DNA from: an uncultured Opitutales bacterium
GTDB taxonomy: Bacteria; Verrucomicrobiota; Verrucomicrobiia; Opitutales; UBA2995
Assembly: GCA_938075565.1 (NCBI GenBank)
Contig: CALJGU010000030.1
Coordinates: 1 to 64,000, forward strand
Direction: 5' to 3'
DNA length: 64,000 bases
Part shown: one piece after another, positions 8,223-18,632 of the stretch
Layout of the letters: each line of letters begins with the position of its first letter
How positions within the stretch are numbered: position 1 is the stretch's first letter
Translations under genes and position numbers: made by a program
The notes under the pieces: model-generated
Database searches by the model: none
Seen by the model: only the letters and a program-made list of their open reading frames with translations
What the model was told of the DNA's origin: nothing

Positions 8223-9050
8223 ATGCCTGCATTTCTAAAGTTAATTCTCAAGTTTCGACCAGTTTCTGAAATCCTGGTTGCATCTCTCATCGTAATGGCT
8301 GGATGTGTCCAGCCAAAGGGTGAAGAATTATCAGAGCGTGAGATCTCTAGTTTCAGAACAGGAGAGAGCTATCTCAGCCAGGGGCGCCACGACCAGGCAT
8401 TGTCTGCTTTTCTTAAAGTTGTGGAAATGACTCCCATTGCCCCTGAATCACATCTCTACTTGGGGCAACTGTATCTGGAGCATACTAAAGATCCAGTGCT
8501 GGCGATTTACCATTTTGGACAATACTTAAAGTTCAACCCGACTTCACGGCAGGCACCCATGGTGCGAGAGCTTATAAATACCGCCAAAAAGGAATTTGCG
8601 CGGACCTTTCCGGCGGATCTGTTCAATGCGGAGCTAGAGCGTATGGATATGCTCGCTGTGATAGAACAGAAAGATGCTGAGATCCTTTCTTTGAAAAAGG
8701 AATTAGCCCGTTTGCAGGCTGAACAGAATTCCTTAAATCTGCGGTTACAGGAGATGCAGTCGAGAACACCCTCGTACACTGCACCTGAAGCTCCGGTAGT
8801 CACACAACAACAACGTCGAGTTCAGCCATTGCCTCGGAGTAATCTCCTTGGAGGGCAAACAAATGCCCCGGCTACAGCTTCTGGAAGCGAGCGTATACAC
8901 GTTGTAAAACCAGGAGATAACCTGGGCATAATAAGTCGTGAGTACTACGGAGATTCTAGCAGAATTTTTGACATATACGAAGCGAACCGAGATATCATTC
9001 CTAATGTAAACACCATCTCGGAAGGGCAGAGGCTAAAAATTCCAGATTAG
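8223..9050 (+). CDS. TPR- and LysM-containing lipoprotein
   Basis: 275 residues. The N-terminus carries a type II signal sequence with lipobox VMAGC (cysteine at about residue 28). TPR-like helices follow (about 45-130), then a coiled coil (about 145-175), a Gln/Pro-rich linker and a C-terminal LysM domain (about 225-275, starting HVVKPGDNLGIISREYYGD). LysM binds the glycan of peptidoglycan, so the protein probably tethers an outer- or inner-membrane complex to the wall. The specific partner is unknown. The stop lies 6 bases before the cysteine desulfurase start, so the two may be cotranscribed. Confidence 0.85.
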   Translation: MPAFLKLILKFRPVSEILVASLIVMAGCVQPKGEELSEREISSFRTGESYLSQGRHDQALSAFLKVVEMTPIAPESHLYLGQLYLEHTKDPVLAIYHFGQYLKFNPTSRQAPMVRELINTAKKEFARTFPADLFNAELERMDMLAVIEQKDAEILSLKKELARLQAEQNSLNLRLQEMQSRTPSYTAPEAPVVTQQQRRVQPLPRSNLLGGQTNAPATASGSERIHVVKPGDNLGIISREYYGDSSRIFDIYEANRDIIPNVNTISEGQRLKIPD

Positions 9051-9056
9051 CATTGT

Positions 9057-10214
9057 ATGGCCTACTTTGACTACAATGCCACCACTCCTCTTAGTTCGGC
9101 TGGCAAGCAGGCGTTGCTGGATGGGCTGGAGTCAAATTGGGTAAACCCATCGAGCCCTTATCGTGATTCTGCTCGAGTTCATAATTTGCTTGAAGAGTCC
9201 CGGCTATTACTTGCTGAGCGATTGCAGAAGTCGCCAAGTGAGCTTGTGTTCACAGGGGGCGCCACCGAGGCGAACAACGCAGTTATTCGATACATTGCAC
9301 GACAGATTCCAGAGGATTCTGAACTCCTCATTTCTCCGTTTGAGCATCCTTCTGTCTCAGAAACGGCAGATTCTACATTTGGTGGAAGAGTTCGTCGACT
9401 AAAGGCACTAAAGGATGGTCGCATCGATTTGGAGGATCTTATTGATACGATCAATTCGGTAAATATTGGCGTGTGTTCTCTAATGGCGGTGAACAACGAA
9501 TCGGGTGTTGTTCAGCCATGGGAGAAGGTATCTCAAATATGCCGAAAAGCCGGTATCTTGATGCATTGCGATGCCTCCCAATGGTTCGGAAAGTTTGAAG
9601 AGGGTGACTTTTCAAATTGTGACTTTGTAGTTGGTTGTGGGCATAAGTTTTGTGGACCAAAAGGAGTGGGTTTTGTAGCCCTTTCAAGCAATAGCCATGG
9701 ATTTCGATCTCAGTTGGGAGGTGACCAGGAGTCCGGAAGACGAGGTGGAACTGAAAATGTTCCTTCGATACTGTCTATGGTGGCTGCGATGAATGAAGCT
9801 GAGTCCTGGTTGCAGAAGATGGGGCAGCAATCGTCCTTTCGGGATGAGTTTGAAGACTGTTTGAAAACTAACATTCCCGATTTAGTCTGTATCGGAAATA
9901 CAGCTACGCGTGCTCCCAATACATCATTCATAGTGATGCCCAGATTTGAAAATGTGCGTTGGGTAAGGAAACTGGACCTGAGAGGATTTCAGGTATCTAC
10001 AGGATCTGCTTGTTCAACTGGTTCCACTCACTCCTCTCCTTTGTTAGAGGCTCTTGGGTTTTCTGAAGATGCTGGCCGGCAGACTATTCGTATAAGCTCT
10101 GGTCCAGAGACCTTGGGTTCCGACTGGCAGGCATTATCAAGTGCATTCCAAGAGGTCTGGGAGGAGTTGTTGAGCTCCGGTAACTCAGGTAATACAGAAG
10201 TGATCTCAATATAG
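9057..10214 (+). CDS. Cysteine desulfurase, NifS/IscS family
   Basis: 385 residues, class V PLP aminotransferase fold. It begins with the family signature YFDYNATTPLS. The PLP-binding lysine is K197 (GCGHKFCGPKGVG), with H97 and D172 (CDASQ) at the cofactor site. The mobile-loop catalytic cysteine is C319 in STGSACSTGS. It removes sulfur from cysteine for Fe-S clusters or thio-cofactors. No iscU or sufU is adjacent, so the acceptor pathway cannot be read from context; recF starts 5 bases downstream. The loop ACSTGS matches group I enzymes (IscS/NifS) rather than SufS. Confidence 0.9.
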   Translation: MAYFDYNATTPLSSAGKQALLDGLESNWVNPSSPYRDSARVHNLLEESRLLLAERLQKSPSELVFTGGATEANNAVIRYIARQIPEDSELLISPFEHPSVSETADSTFGGRVRRLKALKDGRIDLEDLIDTINSVNIGVCSLMAVNNESGVVQPWEKVSQICRKAGILMHCDASQWFGKFEEGDFSNCDFVVGCGHKFCGPKGVGFVALSSNSHGFRSQLGGDQESGRRGGTENVPSILSMVAAMNEAESWLQKMGQQSSFRDEFEDCLKTNIPDLVCIGNTATRAPNTSFIVMPRFENVRWVRKLDLRGFQVSTGSACSTGSTHSSPLLEALGFSEDAGRQTIRISSGPETLGSDWQALSSAFQEVWEELLSSGNSGNTEVISI

Positions 10215-10219
10215 TCTAG

Positions 10220-11305
10220 ATGCAGGTTTCTCAGATCAGGTTACAAAATTACCGGAATATACCTTTGGTTGATCTGTCTCTTCATGGGCTGACTCATTTT
10301 TTTGTCGGTGAAAATGCTCAGGGTAAAACGAATCTCCTTGAATCAGTGGGGCTCTTGTCTGCTCTTCGATCCTTTCGTACCCATGATCTAAGTACGCTGC
10401 TTATGCAAGGAGCTCCGGAGGCCAAGCTTGGATTCAACTTGGTGGATGAGGAGATGGGTGACACGGAAGTATGGATGACCTTGAAGCGGAAAGGCAAAGA
10501 AGTTGAAGTTGATGGAGAAAAGATAACTCGTTTCCGTGACTTCATCGGTCGTTTCCCGGTGGTGGTCCTTAGCTCACAGGACATCCAGTTGCTTCGCGGA
10601 TCTCCGGGTGTCCGTCGCCAATGGTTGAACTTGGCACTCTCCTCCGCCAATTCCTCACACTATGATGATTTGAAAGATTTTCATAAATTGCTTCAGGAAC
10701 GAAACTCACTGCTCAAGCGCAATGCTTCCTCCTCGGAGTTAGATGTGTTTGAAAAAATGCTGGCGACAAAATCGGCGCGGGTGAGAGCGAGTCGCCATGT
10801 TGAAGTAGAAAAATTGAATGAACTACTTCAAGAAGTTTACCAGGTAGTTTCTCCGAACGAAGAAGATCCTGAGCTCGTTTATAAACCCGATAGCGAAACG
10901 TCCTCCGAAGAGGAGTTTCAAGAAAACTTGCTTAGAAATCGTGAGCGAGACCGGATGCTCAAGTCTACCCAACAAGGACCTCACCGTGATGACTTACTGA
11001 TTCGTCTTCAGTCAAGAAAAGCCCGAGATTATGCATCTGAAGGTCAGCAACGCAGTCTCATTATTAGTTTAAAAATTGCTCAATTGAGATATCTACATCG
11101 TTCTTCAGGAGTGCTTCCTGTGCTACTAGCAGATGATGTATTGGGTGAACTCGATCATCAGAGAAAAACGAATTTCTGGAATGCCGTGGGGTCTGACGTA
11201 CAGGTCATCGCAACAGGTACCGAAGTTCCAGAAAAGGAAAACCGGAACGAATGGCAGGTGTTTGAAGTAGAGAACGGAAATTTCTCCCTCAAAGAACCCA
11301 AGTGA
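10220..11305 (+). CDS. recF: DNA replication and repair protein RecF
   Basis: 361 residues, the usual RecF length. The Walker A motif is GENAQGKT (30-37), the ABC signature region is around EGQQRSLIISLKIAQ, and Walker B is VLLADDVLGELD, followed by the HQRKTNFWNAV segment. RecF loads RecA at gapped DNA together with RecO and RecR. In many bacteria recF follows dnaA and dnaN; here it is placed after a cysteine desulfurase gene, so it is detached from the usual origin-linked group. Its TGA overlaps the next ATG (TGATG). Confidence 0.94.
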   Translation: MQVSQIRLQNYRNIPLVDLSLHGLTHFFVGENAQGKTNLLESVGLLSALRSFRTHDLSTLLMQGAPEAKLGFNLVDEEMGDTEVWMTLKRKGKEVEVDGEKITRFRDFIGRFPVVVLSSQDIQLLRGSPGVRRQWLNLALSSANSSHYDDLKDFHKLLQERNSLLKRNASSSELDVFEKMLATKSARVRASRHVEVEKLNELLQEVYQVVSPNEEDPELVYKPDSETSSEEEFQENLLRNRERDRMLKSTQQGPHRDDLLIRLQSRKARDYASEGQQRSLIISLKIAQLRYLHRSSGVLPVLLADDVLGELDHQRKTNFWNAVGSDVQVIATGTEVPEKENRNEWQVFEVENGNFSLKEPK

Positions 11306-12054
11306 TGGAATCCTTGGATCCTCAGTTGTGGTGGTTGGCCATTTTTGGGGCTTTTGTCCTAGGACTCTCAAAAGGGGGGATCATGGGATTGAACAACATC
11401 ACTATTGTTCTTTTTGCCCTTATGTTTCCTCCCAAACTTTCAATCGGCATTATTCTGCTGCTCTTGATTGTAGGGGATTGGGGAGCTTTCTATTTTTACC
11501 GTAGGCATGCCGTATGGCGATACCTCATCCCTACCATCCCGTGGGCGATTGGAGGTGTTATCATTGGGTGGTTGTTATTGGATCGTATGGATGGAGAGCA
11601 AGCTGGCCGTTTAATTGGCTCTTGTTTGCTGGTATTGATGGCTCTGCATATCACCCGAAGATATGTATTTAAAGCAGAGGAGAAGGAGTGGAAAGTTCCA
11701 CATACATGGTGGTTTATTGGCCTCGTAGGATTCCTTGCAGGCTTCACTTCCACGGTGGCGAATGCCGCGGCACCCATCATGTTGCTGTTCTTTCTGGCAG
11801 TAGGCTTGCCCAAACTCGAATTCCTGGGAACTGGCGCTTGGTTTTTCATGTTTCTGAACCTATTCAAAATCCCATTTTATTGGTCGATTGATTTGATTAC
11901 CTGGGAAACTGTGATAATCGATCTGAAGTTGGCGCCTGTGGTGATTTTGGGTGTGGTCCTCGGGCGTTACGTAGTGCTAAAGATCCCTCAAAAGGGCTTC
12001 GAGATTTTTGCGCTTGTCGTTACGATTATAGCCAGCTTGCGATTGATCTTTTAG
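11305..12054 (+). CDS. TauE/SafE (TSUP) family membrane exporter
   Basis: 249 residues with about eight hydrophobic segments arranged as two related halves, typical of the TSUP family of sulfite, sulfonate or organic-anion exporters. Indicative segments are the first-helix LGLSKGGIMGLNNI and the repeat GFLAGFTSTVANAAAPIMLLF in the middle. The ATG at 11305 overlaps the recF stop (TGATG); a GTG one codon earlier is possible. The substrate cannot be inferred, since the neighbours are unrelated repair genes. Confidence 0.85.
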   Translation: MESLDPQLWWLAIFGAFVLGLSKGGIMGLNNITIVLFALMFPPKLSIGIILLLLIVGDWGAFYFYRRHAVWRYLIPTIPWAIGGVIIGWLLLDRMDGEQAGRLIGSCLLVLMALHITRRYVFKAEEKEWKVPHTWWFIGLVGFLAGFTSTVANAAAPIMLLFFLAVGLPKLEFLGTGAWFFMFLNLFKIPFYWSIDLITWETVIIDLKLAPVVILGVVLGRYVVLKIPQKGFEIFALVVTIIASLRLIF

Positions 12055-12121
12055 CTATCCAAATCACGAAAGATTCCCTAGGGTGAAATTATCCTTATCC
12101 TAACATATATCTTGAAATCTA

Positions 12122-12691
12122 ATGGCTAAAACCTCTGCTCGTAAGTTGTGGGCGATGAAATTGGCTGGGAATTTACCTGCCTCTTCGTCCGCGCAGGTAC
12201 CACAAATTGGTAGAAAAAAGATCGAAGGAATCATCCTGGGTATAGATCCCAGTCTAAGAGGAACCGGCTTGGCTGTTCTCAAAATCCAAGGAGACCGACG
12301 TCAGTTACTTACAAGCAAAACCGTTCAGATGAAGGCCAAGGCCACCATGCCCCAGTGCTTAGCCGAAATCTATAAAGCAGTAAGCAGTATGATTGAAGAT
12401 TTTGATGTATCGATCGTCGCGCTCGAGCAGACCATTTATGTGCAGAATTTTCAAACCGCTCAGATCTTGGGTGCGGCTCGTGGAGCTGCAATTGCAGCAG
12501 CTGCTGTATTGGAAAAACCAGTTTTTGAATATCCTCCACTTCGGATAAAGCAGGCTGTGGTTGGTTATGGTCGCGCTAGCAAACAACAAGTGGCGCAAAC
12601 GGTTAAGCAAATGCTGGTTTTAGAAGAAGCTCTTGCCTTCGACGAAGCGGATGCGGCGGGCGTGGCCCTATGCCATGCGTTTACTGGTTGA
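12122..12691 (+). CDS. ruvC: Holliday-junction resolvase RuvC with N-terminal extension
   Basis: 189 residues. The RuvC fold begins only at about residue 36 (IILGIDPSLRGTG) and has the four acidic catalytic positions D42, E102 (ALEQ), D174 and D177 (FDEADAAG). It cuts four-way junctions made during recombination. A basic, alanine/serine-rich extension of about 35 residues precedes the fold and is not found in E. coli RuvC. An alternative internal start is not obvious, because no ATG or GTG lies close to residue 36. No ruvA or ruvB is adjacent. The gene is convergent with dnaE. Confidence 0.92.
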   Translation: MAKTSARKLWAMKLAGNLPASSSAQVPQIGRKKIEGIILGIDPSLRGTGLAVLKIQGDRRQLLTSKTVQMKAKATMPQCLAEIYKAVSSMIEDFDVSIVALEQTIYVQNFQTAQILGAARGAAIAAAAVLEKPVFEYPPLRIKQAVVGYGRASKQQVAQTVKQMLVLEEALAFDEADAAGVALCHAFTG

Positions 12692-12759
12692 AGATCTAGG
12701 AGCTTAAGTTGTGCGCGGTTAGCCTACTTATCTTGTCTTCATTTGAAAGACTCCGATCT

Positions 12760-15700
12760 TTAGGACTCCTTTTTCCGCATCCAGGGCTTCAATTGTTCAA
12801 ATTCCTGAACGGGCGCAGTTTGGATGAATACAGTTACTACCGAAGGATGGTTTTTTAACTTAGAGAATGTGGCTGGCTCGATCTGCCAAATCAAAGAGGA
12901 CGCTATCTCTCCCCAGAGTACTTTATTATCCTCCACCAGCATTCCAAGTTGCACACGAGTTGAGCCGCTTTGGTGTTTGTCTAGGTCTACTCGAAGGATC
13001 GATAGGAATTCTTCGGCCTGGTTGTTTGGATCGAGTACCCAATGAACCTCCTTGATCATACGAGGAATGGCCCCGCGAAGGTGGGAAACCTCACGGACGC
13101 TAAACCGGAGGTCATCATCTTTGCGGTTCATGACCGTTCCGGATATCATCACCGTCTTCCCGTCTTCCAGGATATGGCCATAGTCCTCGAATGCTTCCGA
13201 ATACATGTTCATCTGGAAATTGTGAGTCTTGGTCGCTACATTGAAAAAGGCCCAAGGTCGGTTGTCTCTTCGCGACAGCTTTTTAGTAACGTTGCTGACG
13301 ACACCGCAAAAACGAAACGGGTTTCTATCCGGTAAATCGTCGGCCTTGTCTGGATCAAAATTGGTTATGGCTTGTGCCAGGCCATTGAACTCGTTCATCG
13401 GATGACCCGATATGTAGAATCCTAGAAGCTCGTTTTCATACTGCAATTTTTCGGCAAGTGGCATGGCTTCTCCGGTTGGTTTTCTTTTCAGACTGTCCCC
13501 TGGCTTCTTGGCTTCAGCCGTGGGTTCTGCCAACATGTCCATGAAGGATTCCTGCCCGCGTTCTAGGTCTCTTTGTCGTTCAGCTGCGGAACTGATCGCT
13601 GCATCCAATCCGTCTAGCAGTTCTTTTCGGCTTTCACCGTTGGAGTCAAACCCACCCGATTTGATCAAGCACTCCATCACTCGACGGTTCACCGTCTTGG
13701 CATCTACGCGGGTGATGAAATCCTCAAAATCTTCAAAGGGTCCATTCTCTTCACGTTCTTCAATTATCTTTTGCGAAGCTGCATCTCCCACTCCTTTGAT
13801 GGCAGCCATGCCAAAGCGTATGTCTTCTTTCCCTGTTTCGAGATCTATTACTGGAGTAAAGTTCTCTCGCGAAATATTCACATCTGGCCCCAAGACTGAA
13901 ATCTTCATAGCCGAGCATTCATTGACGAAGTGGGCGACCTTGTCGGAGTTCCCCAATTCGTTTGAGAGGATGGCCGCCATAAACTCGACCGGGTAATTGG
14001 CTTTCAAATACGCTGTCCGATAGCTCAGCATCGCATAAGCCGCAGAGTGAGACTTGTTGAACCCGTATTGAGCAAATTTTTCCAGAATTCCGAATACATC
14101 GAGCGCTTTCTTCTTAGAGATCTGGTTATGTTCTAGAGCACCGTCGACAAAGATTTCTTTTTGGGCGTCCATGACCGAAGCAATCTTTTTGCCCATTGCA
14201 CGGCGAAGAATATCCGCACCACCCAGGGTGTAACCAGCAATGATTCTGGCGGCTTCCATTACCTGCTCCTGGTAAACGAGAACTCCGTATGTTTCTCCTA
14301 CCAGTTCCTCCAGTAGAGGGTGGGGCACTTTGACGGTTGTGGGATCTTTCTTCCCTTCAATGAATTGAGGTATGAACTGCATGGGGCCAGGCCGATAGAG
14401 TGCAATCAAAGCGATGATCTCTTCAAAGGAGCTCAAGCCAATTTGGCGACACAGTGATTGCATGCCGCCCGACTCCAACTGGAACACCCCGGTTGTCTTA
14501 CCACTGTTTAGTAGATCAAAGGTTTTGCCGTCATCTAGTGCAACTTTCTCAATGTCAAAGTCCGAAAGATTGCGCGTTTTCTGCACATTATCCTGAGCAT
14601 CCGAGATGACGGTCAGGGTTTTTAGGCCCAGGAAATCCATCTTGAGCAATCCTAGGTCTTCAACTGGGCCCTTGGGAAACTGAGTCGTCAAATCGCCTTC
14701 CTGTAGCGTGACTGGAACCAGGTCTTTGATGGGCTGATCTCCAATGATGACACCGCACGCATGCTTGCCGGTATTGCGCACCATTCCTTCGATTATTAAT
14801 CCATGTTCGACAATCTTTCCGGCAACAGGATTGCCTCGAATCTCACTCTGCAATTCACCGGATTTTGCGATCGAGTCTTCCAGGGAGATGTTCAACTCAT
14901 CTGGAATCATTTTCGCAACACGGTCAGCTTCAGCATAGGGAACATCGTTCACGCGAGCAAGGTCGCGAACGACCATCTTGGCACCAAATTTTCCAAAGGT
15001 AATGATGTTTGCTACCGCGTCGGCGCCGTATTTGTCGCGCACGTAATTCACGACCTTGTCACGCCGGCGCATACAGAAATCGACGTCGAAGTCGGGCGGT
15101 GAAACCCGTTCCAAGTTCAGCATCCGCTCGAAGAGTAGGCCAAATCTCAACGGTTCGATATCAGTAATTTTTAGCACGTAGGCGACCAGGCAACCTGCAC
15201 CAGAACCACGTCCTGGACCTACCGGAATATTTTCCTTTCGAGCCCAGTCGATGAAGTCCCATACGATGAGGAAGTAGTCGATGAACCCTGTGCCCATGAT
15301 AATGGCCAGCTCGTATTCAAGTTTTGAGCACAAGAATTTGTTGTACTCCTCGGAGCCAGGTTCGGGCGGAGTGCCTTTGCCTTCATCCGCTGTGGTGGGC
15401 GCATCTTTATCGCCTTTGCGGATTTCATCGTAATCGATACCGTAGCGTTCCTTCAGGCCTGTTTTGCAGAGCTCAAATAAAAACAAACCATTACTACGGT
15501 ATTCCTGACGGGTCTTCTTATCGATGGTCGCTGGTTCATCGACACCATTCTGTTTGTTCACTCGCTCTTTTTCCGAGACGTAGACATCTAGAATGCGATC
15601 GAAGTTGTCAGGATCTTTTTTGTAGGAGATCTCGATCGGTTTCTCGAAAATGGGGTAGTGGTTCTCACCGAAAGGAATGTCGATGTTGCACATTTCTGCC

Positions 15701-16584
15701 ACATGCAGCGTATTGTCTAGAGATTCGGGTATCTCTTTGAATACTTCCAGCATCTCGGCCCGGCTCTTCAGGTAGAACTCCTGGGACGGGTATTTCATCC
15801 GGTTCTCATCGATTATCTTTCGTCCGGTTTGTATGCACAGCAGCGCATCGTGTGGCTGCCAGTCGCCCTTCTTTACATAGTGAACGTCGTTAGCGGCGAC
15901 CACTTTGAGGTCGAATTCTTTGGCCAGTTTGAGTTGCCCAGGAATGATCTTTTTCTGAAAGGAGAGTCCGTGATCCTGGACTTCGATAAAATAGTTTTCC
16001 TTTCCAAAAATGTCGATGAAGTCGGCCGTCGCCTTGCGCGCCATTTCGTAGTTGTTGTAGAGCAAATGCTGAGAGGCCACTCCGTTGATACAACCACTGA
16101 GACCGATAAGCCCTTTACTATATTGAGCGAGGTGTTCGACATCGACTCGAGGTCGATAATACACCCCTTCAGTATGAGCTTTGGACACTAGCTTTGATAG
16201 GTTCATATAACCCTCATAGTCCTTTGCCAGGATCGTCTTATGGTGGATCTGGTTCTTAGGAAAATCTTCTGGCTGAAGCTGGTGATCTTCTGGGAGGTCA
16301 CCGATGTCGTCCATGCGCTTCCGCTCACGCCGTGGCTTTTCAAACATGGTGTGATCGTGCACCAAGTAGATTTCACACCCGATGATCGGATTGATATCCG
16401 CTTTCTTCATCTTTCGGTAGAAATCAATCGTACCAAACAAATTGCCATGGTCGGTCATGGCCACCGACGACATGCCGAGCTCCTTTGCACGTGCAGCTAG
16501 CCGATCGATCCTACACGCCCCATCGAGAAGGCTGTAGTCGGTGTGCAAATGCAGGTGGGCGAAATCTTGGCTGGAGTCGGACAT
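12760..16584 (-). CDS. dnaE: DNA polymerase III alpha subunit
   Basis: 1274 residues. The N-terminal PHP domain opens with [20 protein letters not shown]. The polymerase core holds [16 protein letters not shown] and the catalytic PPDFDVDF motif, with the matching Asp region further on. The helix-hairpin-helix and OB-fold regions are in the last third (for example [19 protein letters not shown]). The length and the absence of an embedded exonuclease domain identify DnaE rather than PolC. It is the replicative polymerase catalytic subunit. The gene is monocistronic. A 132-base gap before the sulfatase gene contains a consensus DnaA box on the plus strand. Confidence 0.97.
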   Translation of the reverse strand: MSDSSQDFAHLHLHTDYSLLDGACRIDRLAARAKELGMSSVAMTDHGNLFGTIDFYRKMKKADINPIIGCEIYLVHDHTMFEKPRRERKRMDDIGDLPEDHQLQPEDFPKNQIHHKTILAKDYEGYMNLSKLVSKAHTEGVYYRPRVDVEHLAQYSKGLIGLSGCINGVASQHLLYNNYEMARKATADFIDIFGKENYFIEVQDHGLSFQKKIIPGQLKLAKEFDLKVVAANDVHYVKKGDWQPHDALLCIQTGRKIIDENRMKYPSQEFYLKSRAEMLEVFKEIPESLDNTLHVAEMCNIDIPFGENHYPIFEKPIEISYKKDPDNFDRILDVYVSEKERVNKQNGVDEPATIDKKTRQEYRSNGLFLFELCKTGLKERYGIDYDEIRKGDKDAPTTADEGKGTPPEPGSEEYNKFLCSKLEYELAIIMGTGFIDYFLIVWDFIDWARKENIPVGPGRGSGAGCLVAYVLKITDIEPLRFGLLFERMLNLERVSPPDFDVDFCMRRRDKVVNYVRDKYGADAVANIITFGKFGAKMVVRDLARVNDVPYAEADRVAKMIPDELNISLEDSIAKSGELQSEIRGNPVAGKIVEHGLIIEGMVRNTGKHACGVIIGDQPIKDLVPVTLQEGDLTTQFPKGPVEDLGLLKMDFLGLKTLTVISDAQDNVQKTRNLSDFDIEKVALDDGKTFDLLNSGKTTGVFQLESGGMQSLCRQIGLSSFEEIIALIALYRPGPMQFIPQFIEGKKDPTTVKVPHPLLEELVGETYGVLVYQEQVMEAARIIAGYTLGGADILRRAMGKKIASVMDAQKEIFVDGALEHNQISKKKALDVFGILEKFAQYGFNKSHSAAYAMLSYRTAYLKANYPVEFMAAILSNELGNSDKVAHFVNECSAMKISVLGPDVNISRENFTPVIDLETGKEDIRFGMAAIKGVGDAASQKIIEEREENGPFEDFEDFITRVDAKTVNRRVMECLIKSGGFDSNGESRKELLDGLDAAISSAAERQRDLERGQESFMDMLAEPTAEAKKPGDSLKRKPTGEAMPLAEKLQYENELLGFYISGHPMNEFNGLAQAITNFDPDKADDLPDRNPFRFCGVVSNVTKKLSRRDNRPWAFFNVATKTHNFQMNMYSEAFEDYGHILEDGKTVMISGTVMNRKDDDLRFSVREVSHLRGAIPRMIKEVHWVLDPNNQAEEFLSILRVDLDKHQSGSTRVQLGMLVEDNKVLWGEIASSLIWQIEPATFSKLKNHPSVVTVFIQTAPVQEFEQLKPWMRKKES

Positions 16585-16664
16585 AGAGCGGATAAATGGG
16601 CGAGGTTGGGAGCTCGCTTAGTAGGTCTTACTGTTGGTCAGGAACGACCAGCCGCAAGACTGAT

Positions 16665-16673
16665 TTATCCACA
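16665..16673 (+). promoter_or_regulatory. Consensus DnaA box upstream of dnaE
   Basis: TTATCCACA, an exact match to the DnaA-box consensus, lies 81 bases upstream of the dnaE start codon. A single 9-mer is expected by chance about once per hundred kilobases on two strands, so this is suggestive only. A small hairpin (16635-16639 with 16646-16650) lies between the box and dnaE. Confidence 0.3.
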
Positions 16674-16716
16674 ATCTACTAACCTACTTATGAACAAGGA
16701 GTTTTTGGAAACTAGA

Positions 16717-18138
16717 TTATCGTGCTGCAGTGCCGCCCTTTTTAAATGTGCGACTCAAAGCGTCCATCTCCGTTTCGGCCCCCCGGTCGCCTTGTTCGTC
16801 CATCCACCGAAGCAGGCGGATGCGAAGATCTTTTTGGGCGGCCTGATATTTTTTCTCACCAGCAAGGTTATTCAATTCGTAGGGATCATTTTCGGTATCG
16901 TAGAGTTCCTCAGTTGGTCGCCATTGGTAGCGCTGGGTCGTCTCCTTCGCAAAATCATCAGATTTGGCTGCATCGACCCAAGTGGGCCAAAACTCCGTCC
17001 AACCACCTTTATTTTCAGTGAGGTTGTTTTGGAACGGAACATTCGGTGTTAGATTGATGAGTAATTTGTATTTGTGAGATCTTATGGATCGAATGCCGTA
17101 GTGGTCGGAGCCGTTATTTATCCCGCGTGTAGTCTGTATCCCATAGGCATAATCCTTGTGGTGATCACGAGCTCCGAGGAGGACAGGAAGGAAACTTTGC
17201 CCATCTAGGCTGGATGACTCGGTGGCTCCTGCAGCTTCCATAAATGTTGGGAGAATATCCACATATTCTATCATCGCGTTGCTGACTGAGCCCGGTGAGA
17301 TTTTTCCAGGCCAGCGAGCCACAAAGGCGGCTTGGAGCCCCTGGTCATAGCAGGTCCATTTGGCAAACGGCATCGCCATACCTTGTTCGCTAACAAATAT
17401 CAGCAGGGTGTTGTCCTTCATTCCCAATCGATCAATCAGGGCAATCACGTCGCCTACGGAGTCATCGAGGTGTTTCACTTCGGCGTAGTAGTCGGCCAGG
17501 TGTTTACGCGTAGTTGGAGTATCAACGAAGTAGGGTGGAAGTACCAATTTGTCCGGATCGAATTGAGAAGCGTCTCCACGCGTCCAAGGTGTGTGAGGTT
17601 CATTGTAGCAGATAAAAGTGCAACTAGGTTGATCCTGATCCCGCGTAAGAAACGCCTCGATGGCCTCCAGGTTTGGATCGTTCTCATTCGCGTCTGGATC
17701 GGCATTACGGTTTAGGTAGTCAAAGGGGAATACGCTTTCTGGCCAGATGTGGAGCTTCCCGGTAATGCCAACCCTATAACCGGCGTCGCCCAAATAGTGT
17801 GCCACGCTTTTATTACCTTCGTATGCCAGCGTGGAATTAGGGTATGCGCCCGATTTAACCGGATATAATCCTGTGTAAATATTGTGGCGAGTAGGTGAGC
17901 ACATGGCAGATGCCTGAAAGCAGCGTGCGAACCGCATGCCCTCCTCAGCGATAGAATCAATATTCGGAGTAGCTACATTTTGCCCTCCGTAGCAGCTGAT
18001 GTCCGTGAAGGTCAGATCATCGGCAACAATGAATATGATATTGGGTTGGCTGGCCGAAAGCACTTGCAGCCCCATGGCTGCTATTAAAGTCAAAAGGCCA
18101 CATCTTAAGGTAGAAAACACTGAATATGAGTAAGGCAT
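16717..18138 (-). CDS. Secreted S1-type sulfatase
   Basis: 473 residues with an N-terminal signal peptide (about 10-30). The sulfatase signature is C80-S-P-T-R, the site where cysteine is oxidised to formylglycine. It follows the metal-binding pair D40-D41 (IIFIVADDLTFTD), and a second metal site is near LIFVSEQG. The C-terminal segment (EELYDTENDPYELNNLAG) is typical of N-sulfoglucosamine sulfohydrolase-like family S1 members. It should remove sulfate esters from polysaccharides, consistent with marine or host-glycan feeding. The gene is isolated: no glycoside hydrolase or formylglycine-generating enzyme is nearby. Confidence 0.9.
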   Translation of the reverse strand: MPYSYSVFSTLRCGLLTLIAAMGLQVLSASQPNIIFIVADDLTFTDISCYGGQNVATPNIDSIAEEGMRFARCFQASAMCSPTRHNIYTGLYPVKSGAYPNSTLAYEGNKSVAHYLGDAGYRVGITGKLHIWPESVFPFDYLNRNADPDANENDPNLEAIEAFLTRDQDQPSCTFICYNEPHTPWTRGDASQFDPDKLVLPPYFVDTPTTRKHLADYYAEVKHLDDSVGDVIALIDRLGMKDNTLLIFVSEQGMAMPFAKWTCYDQGLQAAFVARWPGKISPGSVSNAMIEYVDILPTFMEAAGATESSSLDGQSFLPVLLGARDHHKDYAYGIQTTRGINNGSDHYGIRSIRSHKYKLLINLTPNVPFQNNLTENKGGWTEFWPTWVDAAKSDDFAKETTQRYQWRPTEELYDTENDPYELNNLAGEKKYQAAQKDLRIRLLRWMDEQGDRGAETEMDALSRTFKKGGTAAR

Positions 18139-18338
18139 AGTATGTTAAAGTAAAGTAGGTCTTTGGCTGGCTAAAATCTACCTTTAAAAGCATGGAACCG
18201 TTTCAGTGGGCACATGGAGGCCGAAAAGGGTGCTTTGGCTTCCATTCTGAACGGGTATCTAGGCTTAATATTTTCCCGTTATTTCGGTTGACCTGTGGAG
18301 TGGAAAGGCTCTTATTAGCGAACTTTCTCCAATTCCAT

Positions 18339-18536
18339 ATGGCTTTAGAAGTTCAAATACGCAAAGGCGAGCCCACCGAAAGGGCCCTACGCCGTCTCAA
18401 GAAAAAACTCGATCGCGAGGGTGTAATCCGCGATGTGCGTGCCAAACGCTATTTCGAGAAACCTTGCGAGGTTCGCCGTCGTAAGAAGAAAGTCTTGGCT
18501 TTTACAGATATGCTCCGTCGTCGTTACAACACGTAA
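18339..18536 (+). CDS. rpsU: Ribosomal protein bS21
   Basis: 65 residues starting MALEVQIRKGEPTERALRRL and ending LRRRYNT, with the arginine/lysine-rich helices typical of bS21. The frame is open upstream to 18192, but homology begins at the ATG at 18339. The upstream 200 bases to the sulfatase start are a divergent promoter region. bS21 is a small-subunit protein involved in initiation. A terminator follows 29 bases after the stop, so it is a single-gene unit. Confidence 0.95.
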   Translation: MALEVQIRKGEPTERALRRLKKKLDREGVIRDVRAKRYFEKPCEVRRRKKKVLAFTDMLRRRYNT

Positions 18537-18565
18537 AGCAATCGTAAGCATTTTTTTTAAGCTTG

Positions 18566-18596
18566 AGAGATCCGCCGCTTGTGTGGATCTCTTTTT
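18566..18596 (+). terminator. Rho-independent terminator after rpsU
   Basis: An 8-bp stem (18566-18573 AGAGATCC with 18585-18592 GGATCTCT) has an 11-base loop and is followed by TTTT. It lies between rpsU and the sugar isomerase gene on the same strand. Confidence 0.85.
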
Positions 18597-18632
18597 GCGT
18601 AGCAACTTCGTCGGTTAGCATCGCCTCTCATC

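Noticed and set aside
10220-11305. recF as a marker of a nearby replication origin
   Set aside because: No dnaA, dnaN or gyrB is adjacent and there is no cluster of DnaA boxes, so recF appears relocated.
16635-16650. Hairpin between the sulfatase stop and dnaE as a terminator
   Set aside because: The stem is only 5 bp and no T run follows on either strand.
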